Below, piece by piece: positions 53,255-61,841 of a stretch of 64,000 bases of DNA. Location: assembly GCF_003054175.1 (NCBI RefSeq), contig NZ_QBKN01000003.1, positions 124,001 through 188,000 on the forward strand, written 5' to 3'. Both the position numbers and the translations under genes were made by a program. The notes under the pieces are model-generated. The model saw only the letters and a program-made list of their open reading frames with translations. It was not told the origin of the DNA and did no database searches. Numbering within the stretch: the stretch's first letter is position 1; each line of letters starts with the position of its first letter. The DNA comes from Allosediminivita pacifica (GTDB lineage: Bacteria > Pseudomonadota > Alphaproteobacteria > Rhodobacterales > Rhodobacteraceae).

Positions 53255-54850
53255 TCAATTCTGGGTGTAAAGCCCTATGGAGCCCACCTGGCAGTCCCGC
53301 CCTCGGATCGTGTCGGTCAGCGCCGGGTCGATCCGCTTGCCGGCCCCCGCCTGCAAGGCCCGGTGCAGGTCCTCTGCCGGTTCGGGGCAGGCCACGGCAT
53401 AGAGCTGGTCCGCCCCGGTCGGCGGCACCACTGCGAAGGTGGCCGAGATCCCTTCGGACGCCACCAGCCCTCCGCCCGGCCTTTCGGGAAAGAGCGGCTG
53501 GATATTGCCGTTGGCGGCCACGTTGAACAGCGTGAGATAGGGCTTCGCCTCGCTTGGCGGCACGAAGTCGAAACTCGCTTCCTGTCCGAGCGACAGCGTG
53601 CCGTTGCCATGCTGCGCGGTGATCGACACCGGCGGTTCGGAGGCCACGGTGAGCGAATCCAGCGTCGCGAGGCCGATCGCCCGCGCCACCAGCGCGTCCG
53701 CTTCCTTCGGCCAGTCGTCCGAGCGGTTCTCACCCGTCGATGCGCTGACGCTCGTGATGCGGTCGCCGGTGTGGTTGTAGACATCCCAAAGCCCGGCGCC
53801 CTGTTCCTCGAAGGTCAGGACCGCCCCTGTCGGTACGCGCGTGATCTTCTCGGGATCGAGCCCCGGCGGCAGCGCGCCGAGAAAGTTGACCGACACGCGC
53901 TCGGGCGCCCTTGGCGCCTGTGGTCGCGTGTCGCGCGCCGCCGTCAGCGACAGGACCCGCTGGTCGTCACCCTCGGGGAAAAGCCGCGGCTGCTGGCTCT
54001 GGTTCATCCGGGCAAAGACCCGCTGTTCGAGGAAAGACGCCAACTCCCCGCGGCTCAGGGCATTGTCGCCGTCCGTGTCCGCCGCCCCCGAAAGCGCCTC
54101 GGCGAAATACCACGACAGAGCGCCGTGCATCTTGCCGTCTATCTCGGTCTCGTTGATCCGTAGCACCTCGCTCGCAGTGGCGAGGATCTGCGTCAGGTGG
54201 GGCAGGCCCTCGAAGCTCTCGCTGTCGGGCGTTGGCGGCACGTTGGCAAGGCTCGGATCCGGCAGCCCGTCGAAGATCCCGCCGAAGCGCGACACCGTGA
54301 AGGCCGCCGACCGCACAAGCCCGCCCGCGTGACAGGAGTCGAAGACCCAGACCACCTGGTATTCCGACGCGCCCTGCATCAGTGTGCGCAGCTCGTCGTC
54401 CGACAGCCGACCCGTTCCGGGACGCGAAGGATCGAAGTCGTGGAACATGATGATCTCGTCGAGCCCGTCGTCCTCGTCGTATGGCTCCGAGGCCTCGCGC
54501 TCCTGCGCGCCATGCCCGGCAAAGGTCACGATCAGCGTGTCGCCGGGGTCGGCCGCGGCCTTCAGCCGCTCGAAGGCATCGAGAAAGGCCTGCACCGTCG
54601 CGCCCTCGTCCATCAGCACGCGATCCTCGGCCAGCTCGACACCGGCCGCACGCAGCGCCGTGGCCACGGTCTCGGCATCGTTGCGGGCGCCCAGAAGATC
54701 GTAGGGCTGTCCACGGGGCATGCCTGCCGAGTAGGGCTGGAAGGCGGCGTATTCGTTGATGCCCACCACCAGTGCATGCTGATCGGCACGGGCAGGGTTC
54801 GCCGCAAACAGGGCCAAAGCCGCTGCGGCCAAAAGAGCTCTGCTATTCAT
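53255..54850 (-). CDS. Secreted caspase-like (C14/metacaspase) protease with EF-hand-like loop
   Basis: This 531-residue protein has a Sec signal (ends NPARA) and a caspase-like domain at about 25-260. HALVVGINEYAAF is the first strand, the catalytic His lies in TFAGHGAQ (about H113) and the catalytic Cys in WVFDSCHAGG (about C173). An EF-hand-like loop, DTDGDNALSRGE, follows at about 258-269. The C-terminal half has a DUF4384-like segment with VSITAQHGNGTLSLGQEASF. Metacaspases are often calcium-activated and cleave after Arg or Lys. Its signal places it in the periplasm or outside. It overlaps the OmpA-like gene by 8 bp and ends the kinase/FHA gene module. Confidence 0.88.
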   Translation of the reverse strand: MNSRALLAAAALALFAANPARADQHALVVGINEYAAFQPYSAGMPRGQPYDLLGARNDAETVATALRAAGVELAEDRVLMDEGATVQAFLDAFERLKAAADPGDTLIVTFAGHGAQEREASEPYDEDDGLDEIIMFHDFDPSRPGTGRLSDDELRTLMQGASEYQVVWVFDSCHAGGLVRSAAFTVSRFGGIFDGLPDPSLANVPPTPDSESFEGLPHLTQILATASEVLRINETEIDGKMHGALSWYFAEALSGAADTDGDNALSRGELASFLEQRVFARMNQSQQPRLFPEGDDQRVLSLTAARDTRPQAPRAPERVSVNFLGALPPGLDPEKITRVPTGAVLTFEEQGAGLWDVYNHTGDRITSVSASTGENRSDDWPKEADALVARAIGLATLDSLTVASEPPVSITAQHGNGTLSLGQEASFDFVPPSEAKPYLTLFNVAANGNIQPLFPERPGGGLVASEGISATFAVVPPTGADQLYAVACPEPAEDLHRALQAGAGKRIDPALTDTIRGRDCQVGSIGLYTQN

Positions 54851-55793
54851 TTTCAAAAATCACTTCTATCCGACGCGCGATAAGGCGCTGCTGCTCCGGC
54901 GTGTAAATGCCTTGCTCCAGGATGCGCGGCTGGTCCTCACCACCCCGCCCATCCACCCGGATGACTGCCCCGACACCGCGTCCCTCAAGGTAATCCCGCA
55001 CCGCCTCGGCACGCTCGAGGGACAGGATGCGGTTTTCAAGGCTCGGTCCCTCGGCGTCCGTATGCCCGACGATCCGCAGCGGGATGCCCGACGGCAGGCC
55101 GCGCAGGTAGCCGGCAAGGGCCCGCGCCTCCTCCTCCGACTCCCGCGTCAGCCTGTCGGTGCCCGGCTCGAAACGCAGCGGTAGAAGGATGCGGTCGATC
55201 CCGCCCGAGGCCGAGGCCACCACGTTGTAGGCGTCGCCCTCCGTCCCGCCACGCAGTCCGAGCTCAAGCGCCCGCATCACGCCGCTCACGCTGCCGTCGA
55301 CACGGATCGTGGCCCGCGTCGATCCGCTGACCAGCATGGCTTCCTGCGCCAGCGCGACAAGCCGCGGCACTGCCGGCTCGAGCCCTGGGTTCTGCGCAGT
55401 CACATCTGCCGCGCCCAGCGTGTCGAGTGCGAGGTTGTAGGCCCGCGCCGCCTCGTCGAAGGCGCCCCTCCGGGTGGCCAGCGCCCCGCGCATCGCCAGC
55501 ACCTCCCAGTGCATCAACGGCGCGCTGTCGAGCAGCGCCTCGGCTTGCTCGGCCTCCCCCGACTGCAACAGTGAGCTCGCCCTCCGTGCAGCCAGTGACG
55601 AGGTTGCCTGAAGCGCGGTCCGGACCACCTCGGGATCGCAGCCAAGGTCCCGCAGCCCGCGCGCCTTGCGGATCAGCTCGGACACCGGGGTGACCGGGGC
55701 CTGGGCATCCCATGCCTCGCGCGCCGAGGCACAGTCCGCCGAAGCGGCCCCGGTGAAAAGCAGGAAAGCGGCTGTGGCAGCAAGCGGTTTCAT
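54843..55793 (-). CDS. OmpA-family periplasmic protein
   Basis: This 316-residue protein has a Sec signal (ends GAASA) and a helical, TPR-like middle part (about 60-140, alanine-rich repeats). A C-terminal OmpA/MotB-type peptidoglycan-binding domain covers about 200-316, with RFEPGTDRLTRESEEEA, IVGHTDAEGP, RAEAVRDYLEGRGV and a final RRIEVIF. The signature residues of OmpA domains (Asp and Arg in HTDxxG and NxxLSxxRA) are present. It probably anchors a complex to the cell wall. It lies between the kinase and the caspase gene on the same strand. Confidence 0.87.
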   Translation of the reverse strand: MKPLAATAAFLLFTGAASADCASAREAWDAQAPVTPVSELIRKARGLRDLGCDPEVVRTALQATSSLAARRASSLLQSGEAEQAEALLDSAPLMHWEVLAMRGALATRRGAFDEAARAYNLALDTLGAADVTAQNPGLEPAVPRLVALAQEAMLVSGSTRATIRVDGSVSGVMRALELGLRGGTEGDAYNVVASASGGIDRILLPLRFEPGTDRLTRESEEEARALAGYLRGLPSGIPLRIVGHTDAEGPSLENRILSLERAEAVRDYLEGRGVGAVIRVDGRGGEDQPRILEQGIYTPEQQRLIARRIEVIFENE

Positions 55794-55841
55794 GGTCAGA
55801 ACCTTGCGGAGTGCTCTGGATTCAACTCAGGTTGCCTCCGT

Positions 55842-58373
55842 TCATTGGTCAAGCGTCAGCAAGCGCAGCGTTTCGTCGTCCGAGGCCGAGATGATCTGCC
55901 GGCCGCCCGGCCCCACCGCCACGGCACGGATCTGGTCTCCGTGACCGCCCAGCACGCGGCGCACGCGCAGTTCCCGGTCGCGCAGCTGCACCTGACTGTC
56001 GTCCGATCCCGTCACGAGGAACTCGCTCGACGGCGAGGCGGCGATGCTGGTCACGCCTGCGACCGGCGCATCGGCCAGCCGCCAGGTGTCGCCTGACCGG
56101 GTCCAGGCCAGCACCATCTCGTCCTGCGTCGTGGCGTAGAGCGTCTGCCCGTCCGGTGCGAAGGAGACCGAGGTGATCCAGGCCTCGGCATCGCCGAGAT
56201 CGGCCAGAAGCGCCTCGGTCCGTGCATCCCAGATCCGCACCGTCCGGTCGTAGCTTCCCGAGGCAATCAGGTTGCCGTCGGGACTGAAGGCCACCCCGGT
56301 GACCCAGTCGCTGTGCGCGTCGACGACCTGCGGCGGCGCATCCTCGCGCCCCCAGATCCGCACCGACCCGTCGGGCAACCCGGCAGCGATCCGGTCGCTG
56401 CCGGGGCCGACCACCGCCGACTGCACGAAGGTATTGCCCGTCTCGATGCTGCGTCGCTGGGTCAGGCGGCGGGTGTCCCAGACCGTGATCCGGCCCTCGT
56501 CCGACGCCGAGATGAAGAACTGCCCGTCGGGGCTGAATGCCACCGATGTCACGTCCTTCTCGTGTCCGGTCAGTGTCTGGCGCAACCGACCGGTTTCCGC
56601 GTCCCAGACGCGGACGGTGTTGTCGTTGCCCCCCGACACGATGAGTTCGCCGCGCGGGTCGAAGGCGACGGCGCGCACCACTTCGGTATGCCCGCGCAGC
56701 ACCTGCGATCCGAAGGTGTCGCGCCGCCAGGCCGCGAGGCTGGCAGCGGGTCCCGAGGGCTGCACAGCGGGGCCGGGGTCGTCCTGCTGCTGGACCGCCG
56801 GCACCAGCCGTGCGCCGTCCTGCCCCTGCTGCCCCTGCGCCTGCCGCAGTTGGGCGTTCAGCCGCGCGATCTCGGCCTGCGCCTCGTCGCGGGCCTGCTG
56901 AAGCTCACGCCGCAGTGCCGCGCTCGTGTTGCGTTCTGCGCTCAGTTGCCGTTCCAGTTCGGCATCCGAGGTATTCCCGTTCGCCTGCGCCTTGTCGAGC
57001 TGATCGCGCAGCGCCGCCACCTCTTGGGTCTCCCCGAGCGAGGCGGCATCGAGCTGCGATTGCAGCTTTCGCGCGGCGGTTTCGGCGTCTGCAAGCCGCT
57101 GCTCCAGTGCCGCGACCTCGGTGCCGCGCTGCTGGCGGACGTTTTCGAGCTGCGCCGACAGGATGGTGATGCGGTTCTCTGCATCGGCAAGCTGCCCGGC
57201 CCCGACCGTCAGCCGGTCGCGCAGGGCTTCGGTCTCGTTTTCGGCCTGCGTCGCCCGAGCATGAAGCGCCGCCACATCCGTCGGGATCTCGGGCAATCGG
57301 CTTCCGAACGACCCCGACACCGCCGCCATTGCGACCGCTCCGATCGCCAGCCCCGCGACCGAGGCGAGCAGCAGCTTGCCCAGGATCGGCTCTGGCGGCG
57401 CGGGCGGATGGTGCGCGGCGGCGTAGTTCTGCGCCACGCTCTGACCCAGGGCCATCGTGTCCGGCATCACGGGGCGCAGCATCTCCTGCCACTCTCCGGC
57501 ACTCTGGATCCGGTCTCGCCGCGCCAGCGACAGCGTCTGGTCGATCGAGGCGAGAAAAACCGGCGGATAGCCGGGGTGGTTGCCGGTCAGCGGCACCAGC
57601 GGATCGGTCTTCTGTTCGGCCAGCGCCTGGTTGCGCTCGGGCGCGGGCGGCGGCGCATGTCCGGTGATGGCCGCGTAGAAGGTCGCCGCCACCGAGTAGA
57701 GGTCGCTCGCCAGGCCCTGCTCCACCCCGGTGATGTAGAATTCGTTCGGAGAATAGCCGTCGGCCACCACCGGCAGGGTCGACAGCTTCACGCTCTGCTT
57801 GGTCGCCTCCACCCGCGCCGCGCCGAAGTCGATCACCACAGGCTTGCCCTCTGGATCGACGAGGATATTCCCCGGCTTGATGTCGCGGTGCAGGATGTTC
57901 GCAGAATGCACGGTCGCGACGGCGCTCAGAAGGTAATGCGCGAACATCATCACGTAGTCCGGGGTCAGCCGTTCGGGGTAGCGATCGATGACCGTCTGGA
58001 AATCCGACCCCTGAACGTAGTTCATCACCATGTAGGCGGTGCCGTTCTCGGTGAAAGCCGTCAGCACGTTCACCACGTGGGGCGAGTTCAGCCCAGCAAG
58101 CGTCTCGGCCTCGCGCAGGAACAGCGCGATGCACTTCTCGAAGGTCGGTTCGCTGCTTTTCGAGGCCGGCCGCACCCGGGTGTCATGCGTTCGCCGCGAC
58201 AGGCCCGCCGGAAAGCATTCCTTGATGACAACATCGCGGCCGAACCGGTCCTGCGCCATGTAAGTCATTCCGAAGCCGCCGGAGGCGAGGAAGCGGGTGA
58301 TGGTGTACTGCCCGTCCGCAAGCGTCGCGCCGGGGGGCAACTGCGTGTCGGAAAGCTCTTCAAGGTCGGTCAT
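55842..58373 (-). CDS. Membrane Ser/Thr protein kinase with coiled coil and WD40 propeller
   Basis: The 843-residue protein has a Hanks-type kinase domain at about 20-300. The Gly loop is LASGGFGMTYMA, the catalytic Lys lies in VVIKECFP (K51), HRDIKPGNIL is the catalytic loop and VIDFGAA holds the metal-binding DFG. One membrane helix follows at about 331-353 (LLLASVAGLAIGAVAMAAV). A coiled coil of about 150 residues and seven WD40-like repeats (about 550-843; tails VRVWD, ITVWD, VRIWG, VRIWD, VLAWT, VQLRD, LRLLT) complete it. The order implies a cytoplasmic kinase and a periplasmic propeller. Targets are likely the FHA proteins encoded nearby. Confidence 0.9.
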   Translation of the reverse strand: MTDLEELSDTQLPPGATLADGQYTITRFLASGGFGMTYMAQDRFGRDVVIKECFPAGLSRRTHDTRVRPASKSSEPTFEKCIALFLREAETLAGLNSPHVVNVLTAFTENGTAYMVMNYVQGSDFQTVIDRYPERLTPDYVMMFAHYLLSAVATVHSANILHRDIKPGNILVDPEGKPVVIDFGAARVEATKQSVKLSTLPVVADGYSPNEFYITGVEQGLASDLYSVAATFYAAITGHAPPPAPERNQALAEQKTDPLVPLTGNHPGYPPVFLASIDQTLSLARRDRIQSAGEWQEMLRPVMPDTMALGQSVAQNYAAAHHPPAPPEPILGKLLLASVAGLAIGAVAMAAVSGSFGSRLPEIPTDVAALHARATQAENETEALRDRLTVGAGQLADAENRITILSAQLENVRQQRGTEVAALEQRLADAETAARKLQSQLDAASLGETQEVAALRDQLDKAQANGNTSDAELERQLSAERNTSAALRRELQQARDEAQAEIARLNAQLRQAQGQQGQDGARLVPAVQQQDDPGPAVQPSGPAASLAAWRRDTFGSQVLRGHTEVVRAVAFDPRGELIVSGGNDNTVRVWDAETGRLRQTLTGHEKDVTSVAFSPDGQFFISASDEGRITVWDTRRLTQRRSIETGNTFVQSAVVGPGSDRIAAGLPDGSVRIWGREDAPPQVVDAHSDWVTGVAFSPDGNLIASGSYDRTVRIWDARTEALLADLGDAEAWITSVSFAPDGQTLYATTQDEMVLAWTRSGDTWRLADAPVAGVTSIAASPSSEFLVTGSDDSQVQLRDRELRVRRVLGGHGDQIRAVAVGPGGRQIISASDDETLRLLTLDQ

Positions 58374-58477
58374 CTGTGAAACCTATGCGATCGGGCTCAA
58401 ATAAACTTACCTAACGTTACTCTCTCGAACTCCGGCTGTCAGCCAGCCGCGCGGGGGCGTGATCCTGCCGTGATGCG

Positions 58478-59422
58478 TCATGTCACGAGCAGGTAGACGG
58501 CGCTCAGCGTGATCCAGAGCGCCGCCAGCGTCTTGAGCCAGAGCGGCCCCAGCCACCCGGCGATGATCCGTGCGATGAAGCCGCCCAGCATGGCGCCGGG
58601 GATTGCGATGAGCGCCACCTCGGGGCGCAGGAAACCCGCCCAGATGTTGAACCAGATCCCGGTGATCACGCAGATCACCGACACCCAGACCGCCGCCGCG
58701 ATGGCGATCCGCGTGGGGTACTTCCGCAGCAGCAGGTAGATCGCCATGAACTCTCCGATCCCCACCGAAAAAAGTGCCGTGACGAAGCCGCCCGCCGCGC
58801 CGAGGATCAACAGCATGTAGAGATCGAAGCGCGTCAGGTGCAGGCGCCGCTCGCTCGCGGGCTGGCGCCTCTGGACCCAGGTGAAGACCAGCAAAAAGAC
58901 CCCCAGCGCCAGCGAGGCCACCTTGAACCACGCGATCAGCGAGGCGCCGTCGACGGCCCGAACGATGAAGATCTGGGTGAAGAGCAGCACCGGGATCCCC
59001 AGCGCCAGCGGCGCAAAGACGACGCCCTGTAGCGTCGTTCCGGGCACCTTCTCCTTCCAGGGCAAGGAATCCTTCACGAAGATCGCCCAGGCCCAGGTCA
59101 GCGTGCCCACCGACATGCCAAAGCACTGGATCGCAAAGGAGACGGCGACGGATTCCTTGGGCCCGAGCTCGGCCAGCCTGCGGAACTCCGGCGCGATCAT
59201 GATCGCGCCGTCCTGAAGTGCCGCAAAGACCGGCACGAAAACCACGCCGCCTCCGGTGCCCGTGGCATTGGCGATGATCGCGCCCAGGACGCCCACGGGG
59301 AAAAACAGCCAGAGTGCCGCGACCGCATCGAGGCTCAGGTCCGAGCCGCGGAACAGAAGGATCCACCCGATCACCAGCAGCACCAGATGGATCGGGATCC
59401 AGATGCGTACGAGGCGGGCCAT
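58478..59422 (-). CDS. TauE/SafE (TSUP) family permease
   Basis: This 314-residue inner-membrane protein has about eight hydrophobic segments. Two related halves carry VGVLGAIIANATGTGGGVVF and ILGAAGGFVTALFSVGIGEF, the glycine-rich repeats of the TSUP family that export sulfite, sulfoacetate or similar anions. A cytoplasmic loop of about 25 residues with RRQPASERRLHLTRF separates the halves. It lies inside the kinase/FHA module, 3 bp downstream of a small membrane protein gene. Whether it transports a substrate for the module is unknown. Confidence 0.85.
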   Translation of the reverse strand: MARLVRIWIPIHLVLLVIGWILLFRGSDLSLDAVAALWLFFPVGVLGAIIANATGTGGGVVFVPVFAALQDGAIMIAPEFRRLAELGPKESVAVSFAIQCFGMSVGTLTWAWAIFVKDSLPWKEKVPGTTLQGVVFAPLALGIPVLLFTQIFIVRAVDGASLIAWFKVASLALGVFLLVFTWVQRRQPASERRLHLTRFDLYMLLILGAAGGFVTALFSVGIGEFMAIYLLLRKYPTRIAIAAAVWVSVICVITGIWFNIWAGFLRPEVALIAIPGAMLGGFIARIIAGWLGPLWLKTLAALWITLSAVYLLVT

Positions 59423-59425
59423 TTC

Positions 59426-59884
59426 TCAAAGCCTCCCGAACCGGCCGCCCTTGTAGCGCCAGCGCACGAAGAGCACGGCCAGCGGCCCGAGCAGGAGGAC
59501 AAAGCCGATCAGAAAGACCCAGGCGAAGTGGAAGCTGGCCAGCCGAATGGTCTCGCCCCGCTGAAAGGCGAACTCGTCCAGCCAGGGAATCCACTCCAGC
59601 GACGCCAGCGACAGCACGATCACGAATTCGATGATCGAGAAGAAGAATTGATAGGCGAAGGGCCAGTCGCGGTCCCAGCGCAGCCGCTGGATCAGGATGT
59701 AGAGCGGATCGAGGATCACGCCCACGACCAGCAGCGCCAGAAGCACCCCCAGAAGCATGAGCAGCAGCCCGCCGTCGTAGGGCAGCCCGCCCACGAAAAG
59801 CGCGTAGAGAAGGGTGACCGGCAGGCCGACGACGATGATCAGGAAGAGGCGGGTCTCGATACGTCCGCGAAGGGTGGGCAACAT
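59426..59884 (-). CDS. Small four-helix membrane protein, unknown
   Basis: This 152-residue protein has four predicted membrane segments. LFLIIVVGLPVTLLYALFV and LLLMLLGVLLALLVVGVIL are the first two, FFFSIIEFVIVLSLASL follows, and FAWVFLIGFVLLLGPLAVLF is the last. Charged ends suggest cytosolic termini. No family was recognised. It is encoded 19 bp after the FHA-flavoprotein gene and 3 bp before the TSUP gene, so it is part of the same transcript. Confidence 0.7.
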   Translation of the reverse strand: MLPTLRGRIETRLFLIIVVGLPVTLLYALFVGGLPYDGGLLLMLLGVLLALLVVGVILDPLYILIQRLRWDRDWPFAYQFFFSIIEFVIVLSLASLEWIPWLDEFAFQRGETIRLASFHFAWVFLIGFVLLLGPLAVLFVRWRYKGGRFGRL

Positions 59885-59903
59885 GGCAGATCTCGCAAGC
59901 AGG

Positions 59904-61841
59904 TCAGGGGGTTGAGCCTGCGCACCAGCGCAGCCATTGGATCGCGGAGCGCGCCGGCCCGATGGGCCGCATGGCGGTCAACCGGTTGGCGCCGATGTCG
60001 TCGACCGAGCGCAGCGCCGCGTATTGCAGCCCGAGAAAGCTGTCGACGGCAAGGTATGGGCCTCCGGCGGTCACCTGGCCCGCGGCGTAGACACGGCCGC
60101 TGCCGTTGCGCAGCCCCTCGATTTCGAAGGCATTGCTGACCTCCAATCCCGTGCGCGGCCCCGGCTGCCACGTCCCGTCGCGCTCGCGCCAGGCGTGGTT
60201 CTGCGGCAGCTCGTAGGTGTTGAGCAGGTCGGCCAGGAACAGCGACCGCGACAGGTCCGCGACCAGCCCGGTGCAGTCGACAAGGTAGTCGGCCTCGAAG
60301 CTCTGGTCGAACCCGTCGGGTGTCTTGATGTCGATGCCGAGCTTCTCGCCCCGGACCGCGATGTGCTTCACCGATCCGAAGATCGCCCGGTACCAGCCTT
60401 CTTCGCCGCCCCGCTCGCCGATGGCGATCCAGTCCGAGCGTTCCGCGGTGGTCGTTCCGCCAAGCTGGCTGAGGATCCTACCGCGTTCCTCTGCGTCCGC
60501 GTTCTCGTATTTCAGCCGCACGTCGCCCCCCCACGAGGCCTTGGGCCAGTTGAAGGGCTGCAGTTCCACGTGCCCGCGCACCGGCCGCCGCGCCCAGCCG
60601 TATTTCGCGCCCTGCTGGCCACGGATGGGGCTGCGGATTGAATGCAGGATGACGATGTTGGGATTTCGGGCGCGCGCCTCGCTGAGGCGCTGCAGGATGC
60701 GGCTCGCCACGATCCCGCGCCCGCGCACCATGATGTTTACCGGCTCGGTCGAACTCTCGATCTTCTGGTAGATGTGTTCGTGCGGCTCGTAGGCATTGGC
60801 CACCAGCGATCGCATTTCCGGGTGCCGGCCTAGGAAATCCTGGAAATCGTCGACGAAGCGCGTCGCCGGGTAGCCGGTCGAAACATGCACGATCTTCGCG
60901 AGCGTGACCTGATTGCGCTGCTCTTCGGGCACGACATCGCGGCTCGCGCGCCAATAGATGGCGTAGCGCCCGTCCGAGGTCTTGCGCAGCGCCTGAACCA
61001 GCCCTTTGCGGAACATCCGGCTCCAGTTGATGCGCTTCATCTCGCGATCGAAGCTGCGAAAGACCCGGCCCGCGCGAGGCGTGTAGCTCTCGGCCAGCGT
61101 GGGTTCGCCGAAGACCTGGAAGGCATAGCGCGGATTTCCGGTCGTCACGCTCTCGCGCAGTGCATAGCCCGGAAAACCCCAGATATTGTCGGGTGTGGAG
61201 GCCGAATTCGACCGCAGCCTTTCATGATCGGGGATCTGGCTGTTGGCGCAGTAGCGCGCATAGGTGGCGTAGGGGATGTCCTCGGGGCCGATGGCGACGA
61301 TGTCGTCCTCGTGAACGCCATAGCAGCGCAGGTGGTCGATCCAGACGAAAGACCCGATGCCCGCCCCGATGGCACAATAGGCGATCTCCGAGACAGGGCG
61401 CCCGCCGGTATGCACCTCCGACACGTCAACCGTTCCGCGCGCGGGGATGTCCGGCGGCAGCCCGTTGTTCTCGGGGGTGGCAGGCGTGATGTAGCGCGAT
61501 TGCGGCCCGACCGGCGCGGTCTGCGCCTCGACCTCCTCGTAGCGCACCGTGACGGAGGTGTCCGCGGCACTGATGCGCTGCCCGGTCGTGATGCGCGCAC
61601 TGCCGAGCCCAACGCCGGCAAGCTGCGTCCCGTTGGTACTGCCGAGATCCGTGACAGTCAGGCCCTGCGCGTCGGCGACAAGCTCGAAATGCCGGCGCGA
61701 CACCCCCTGGCCCGGCAGGGTGACACCGCCCGGGCCGGGATCGCGCCCGAAAATCAGGCTGTCACCGTGGGCTAGCTCGCGCGTTTCGGACAGGGTGCTG
61801 CCCGAACCGCCGTCGCTTGCCTCTATCGTGACCCGGAACAT
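59904..61841 (-). CDS. FHA-domain protein fused to a FAD/NAD(P)-binding oxidoreductase-like domain
   Basis: This 645-residue protein has an N-terminal FHA domain (about 20-100; GRDPG, GVSRRHFEL, DLGSTNG), a phosphothreonine reader. After a Pro-rich linker there is a Rossmann motif, IGAGIGSFVWIDHL (about 159-164 for the glycine run). A second nucleotide-binding motif, VRGRGIVASRILQRL, lies at about 374-381, and YLVDCTGLVADLSRSL is near the end. Two such motifs resemble flavin-dependent monooxygenases. The Cys and Trp distribution gives no clear active site. TGATG overlap links it to the FHA-zinc-ribbon gene. I do not know a characterised protein with this fusion. Confidence 0.75.
   Translation of the reverse strand: MFRVTIEASDGGSGSTLSETRELAHGDSLIFGRDPGPGGVTLPGQGVSRRHFELVADAQGLTVTDLGSTNGTQLAGVGLGSARITTGQRISAADTSVTVRYEEVEAQTAPVGPQSRYITPATPENNGLPPDIPARGTVDVSEVHTGGRPVSEIAYCAIGAGIGSFVWIDHLRCYGVHEDDIVAIGPEDIPYATYARYCANSQIPDHERLRSNSASTPDNIWGFPGYALRESVTTGNPRYAFQVFGEPTLAESYTPRAGRVFRSFDREMKRINWSRMFRKGLVQALRKTSDGRYAIYWRASRDVVPEEQRNQVTLAKIVHVSTGYPATRFVDDFQDFLGRHPEMRSLVANAYEPHEHIYQKIESSTEPVNIMVRGRGIVASRILQRLSEARARNPNIVILHSIRSPIRGQQGAKYGWARRPVRGHVELQPFNWPKASWGGDVRLKYENADAEERGRILSQLGGTTTAERSDWIAIGERGGEEGWYRAIFGSVKHIAVRGEKLGIDIKTPDGFDQSFEADYLVDCTGLVADLSRSLFLADLLNTYELPQNHAWRERDGTWQPGPRTGLEVSNAFEIEGLRNGSGRVYAAGQVTAGGPYLAVDSFLGLQYAALRSVDDIGANRLTAMRPIGPARSAIQWLRWCAGSTP

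Noticed and set aside
56313-58379. 688-codon plus-strand open frame opposite the kinase-WD40 gene
   Set aside because: It mirrors a well-supported gene, with Arg/His-rich low-complexity sequence and no family motifs.
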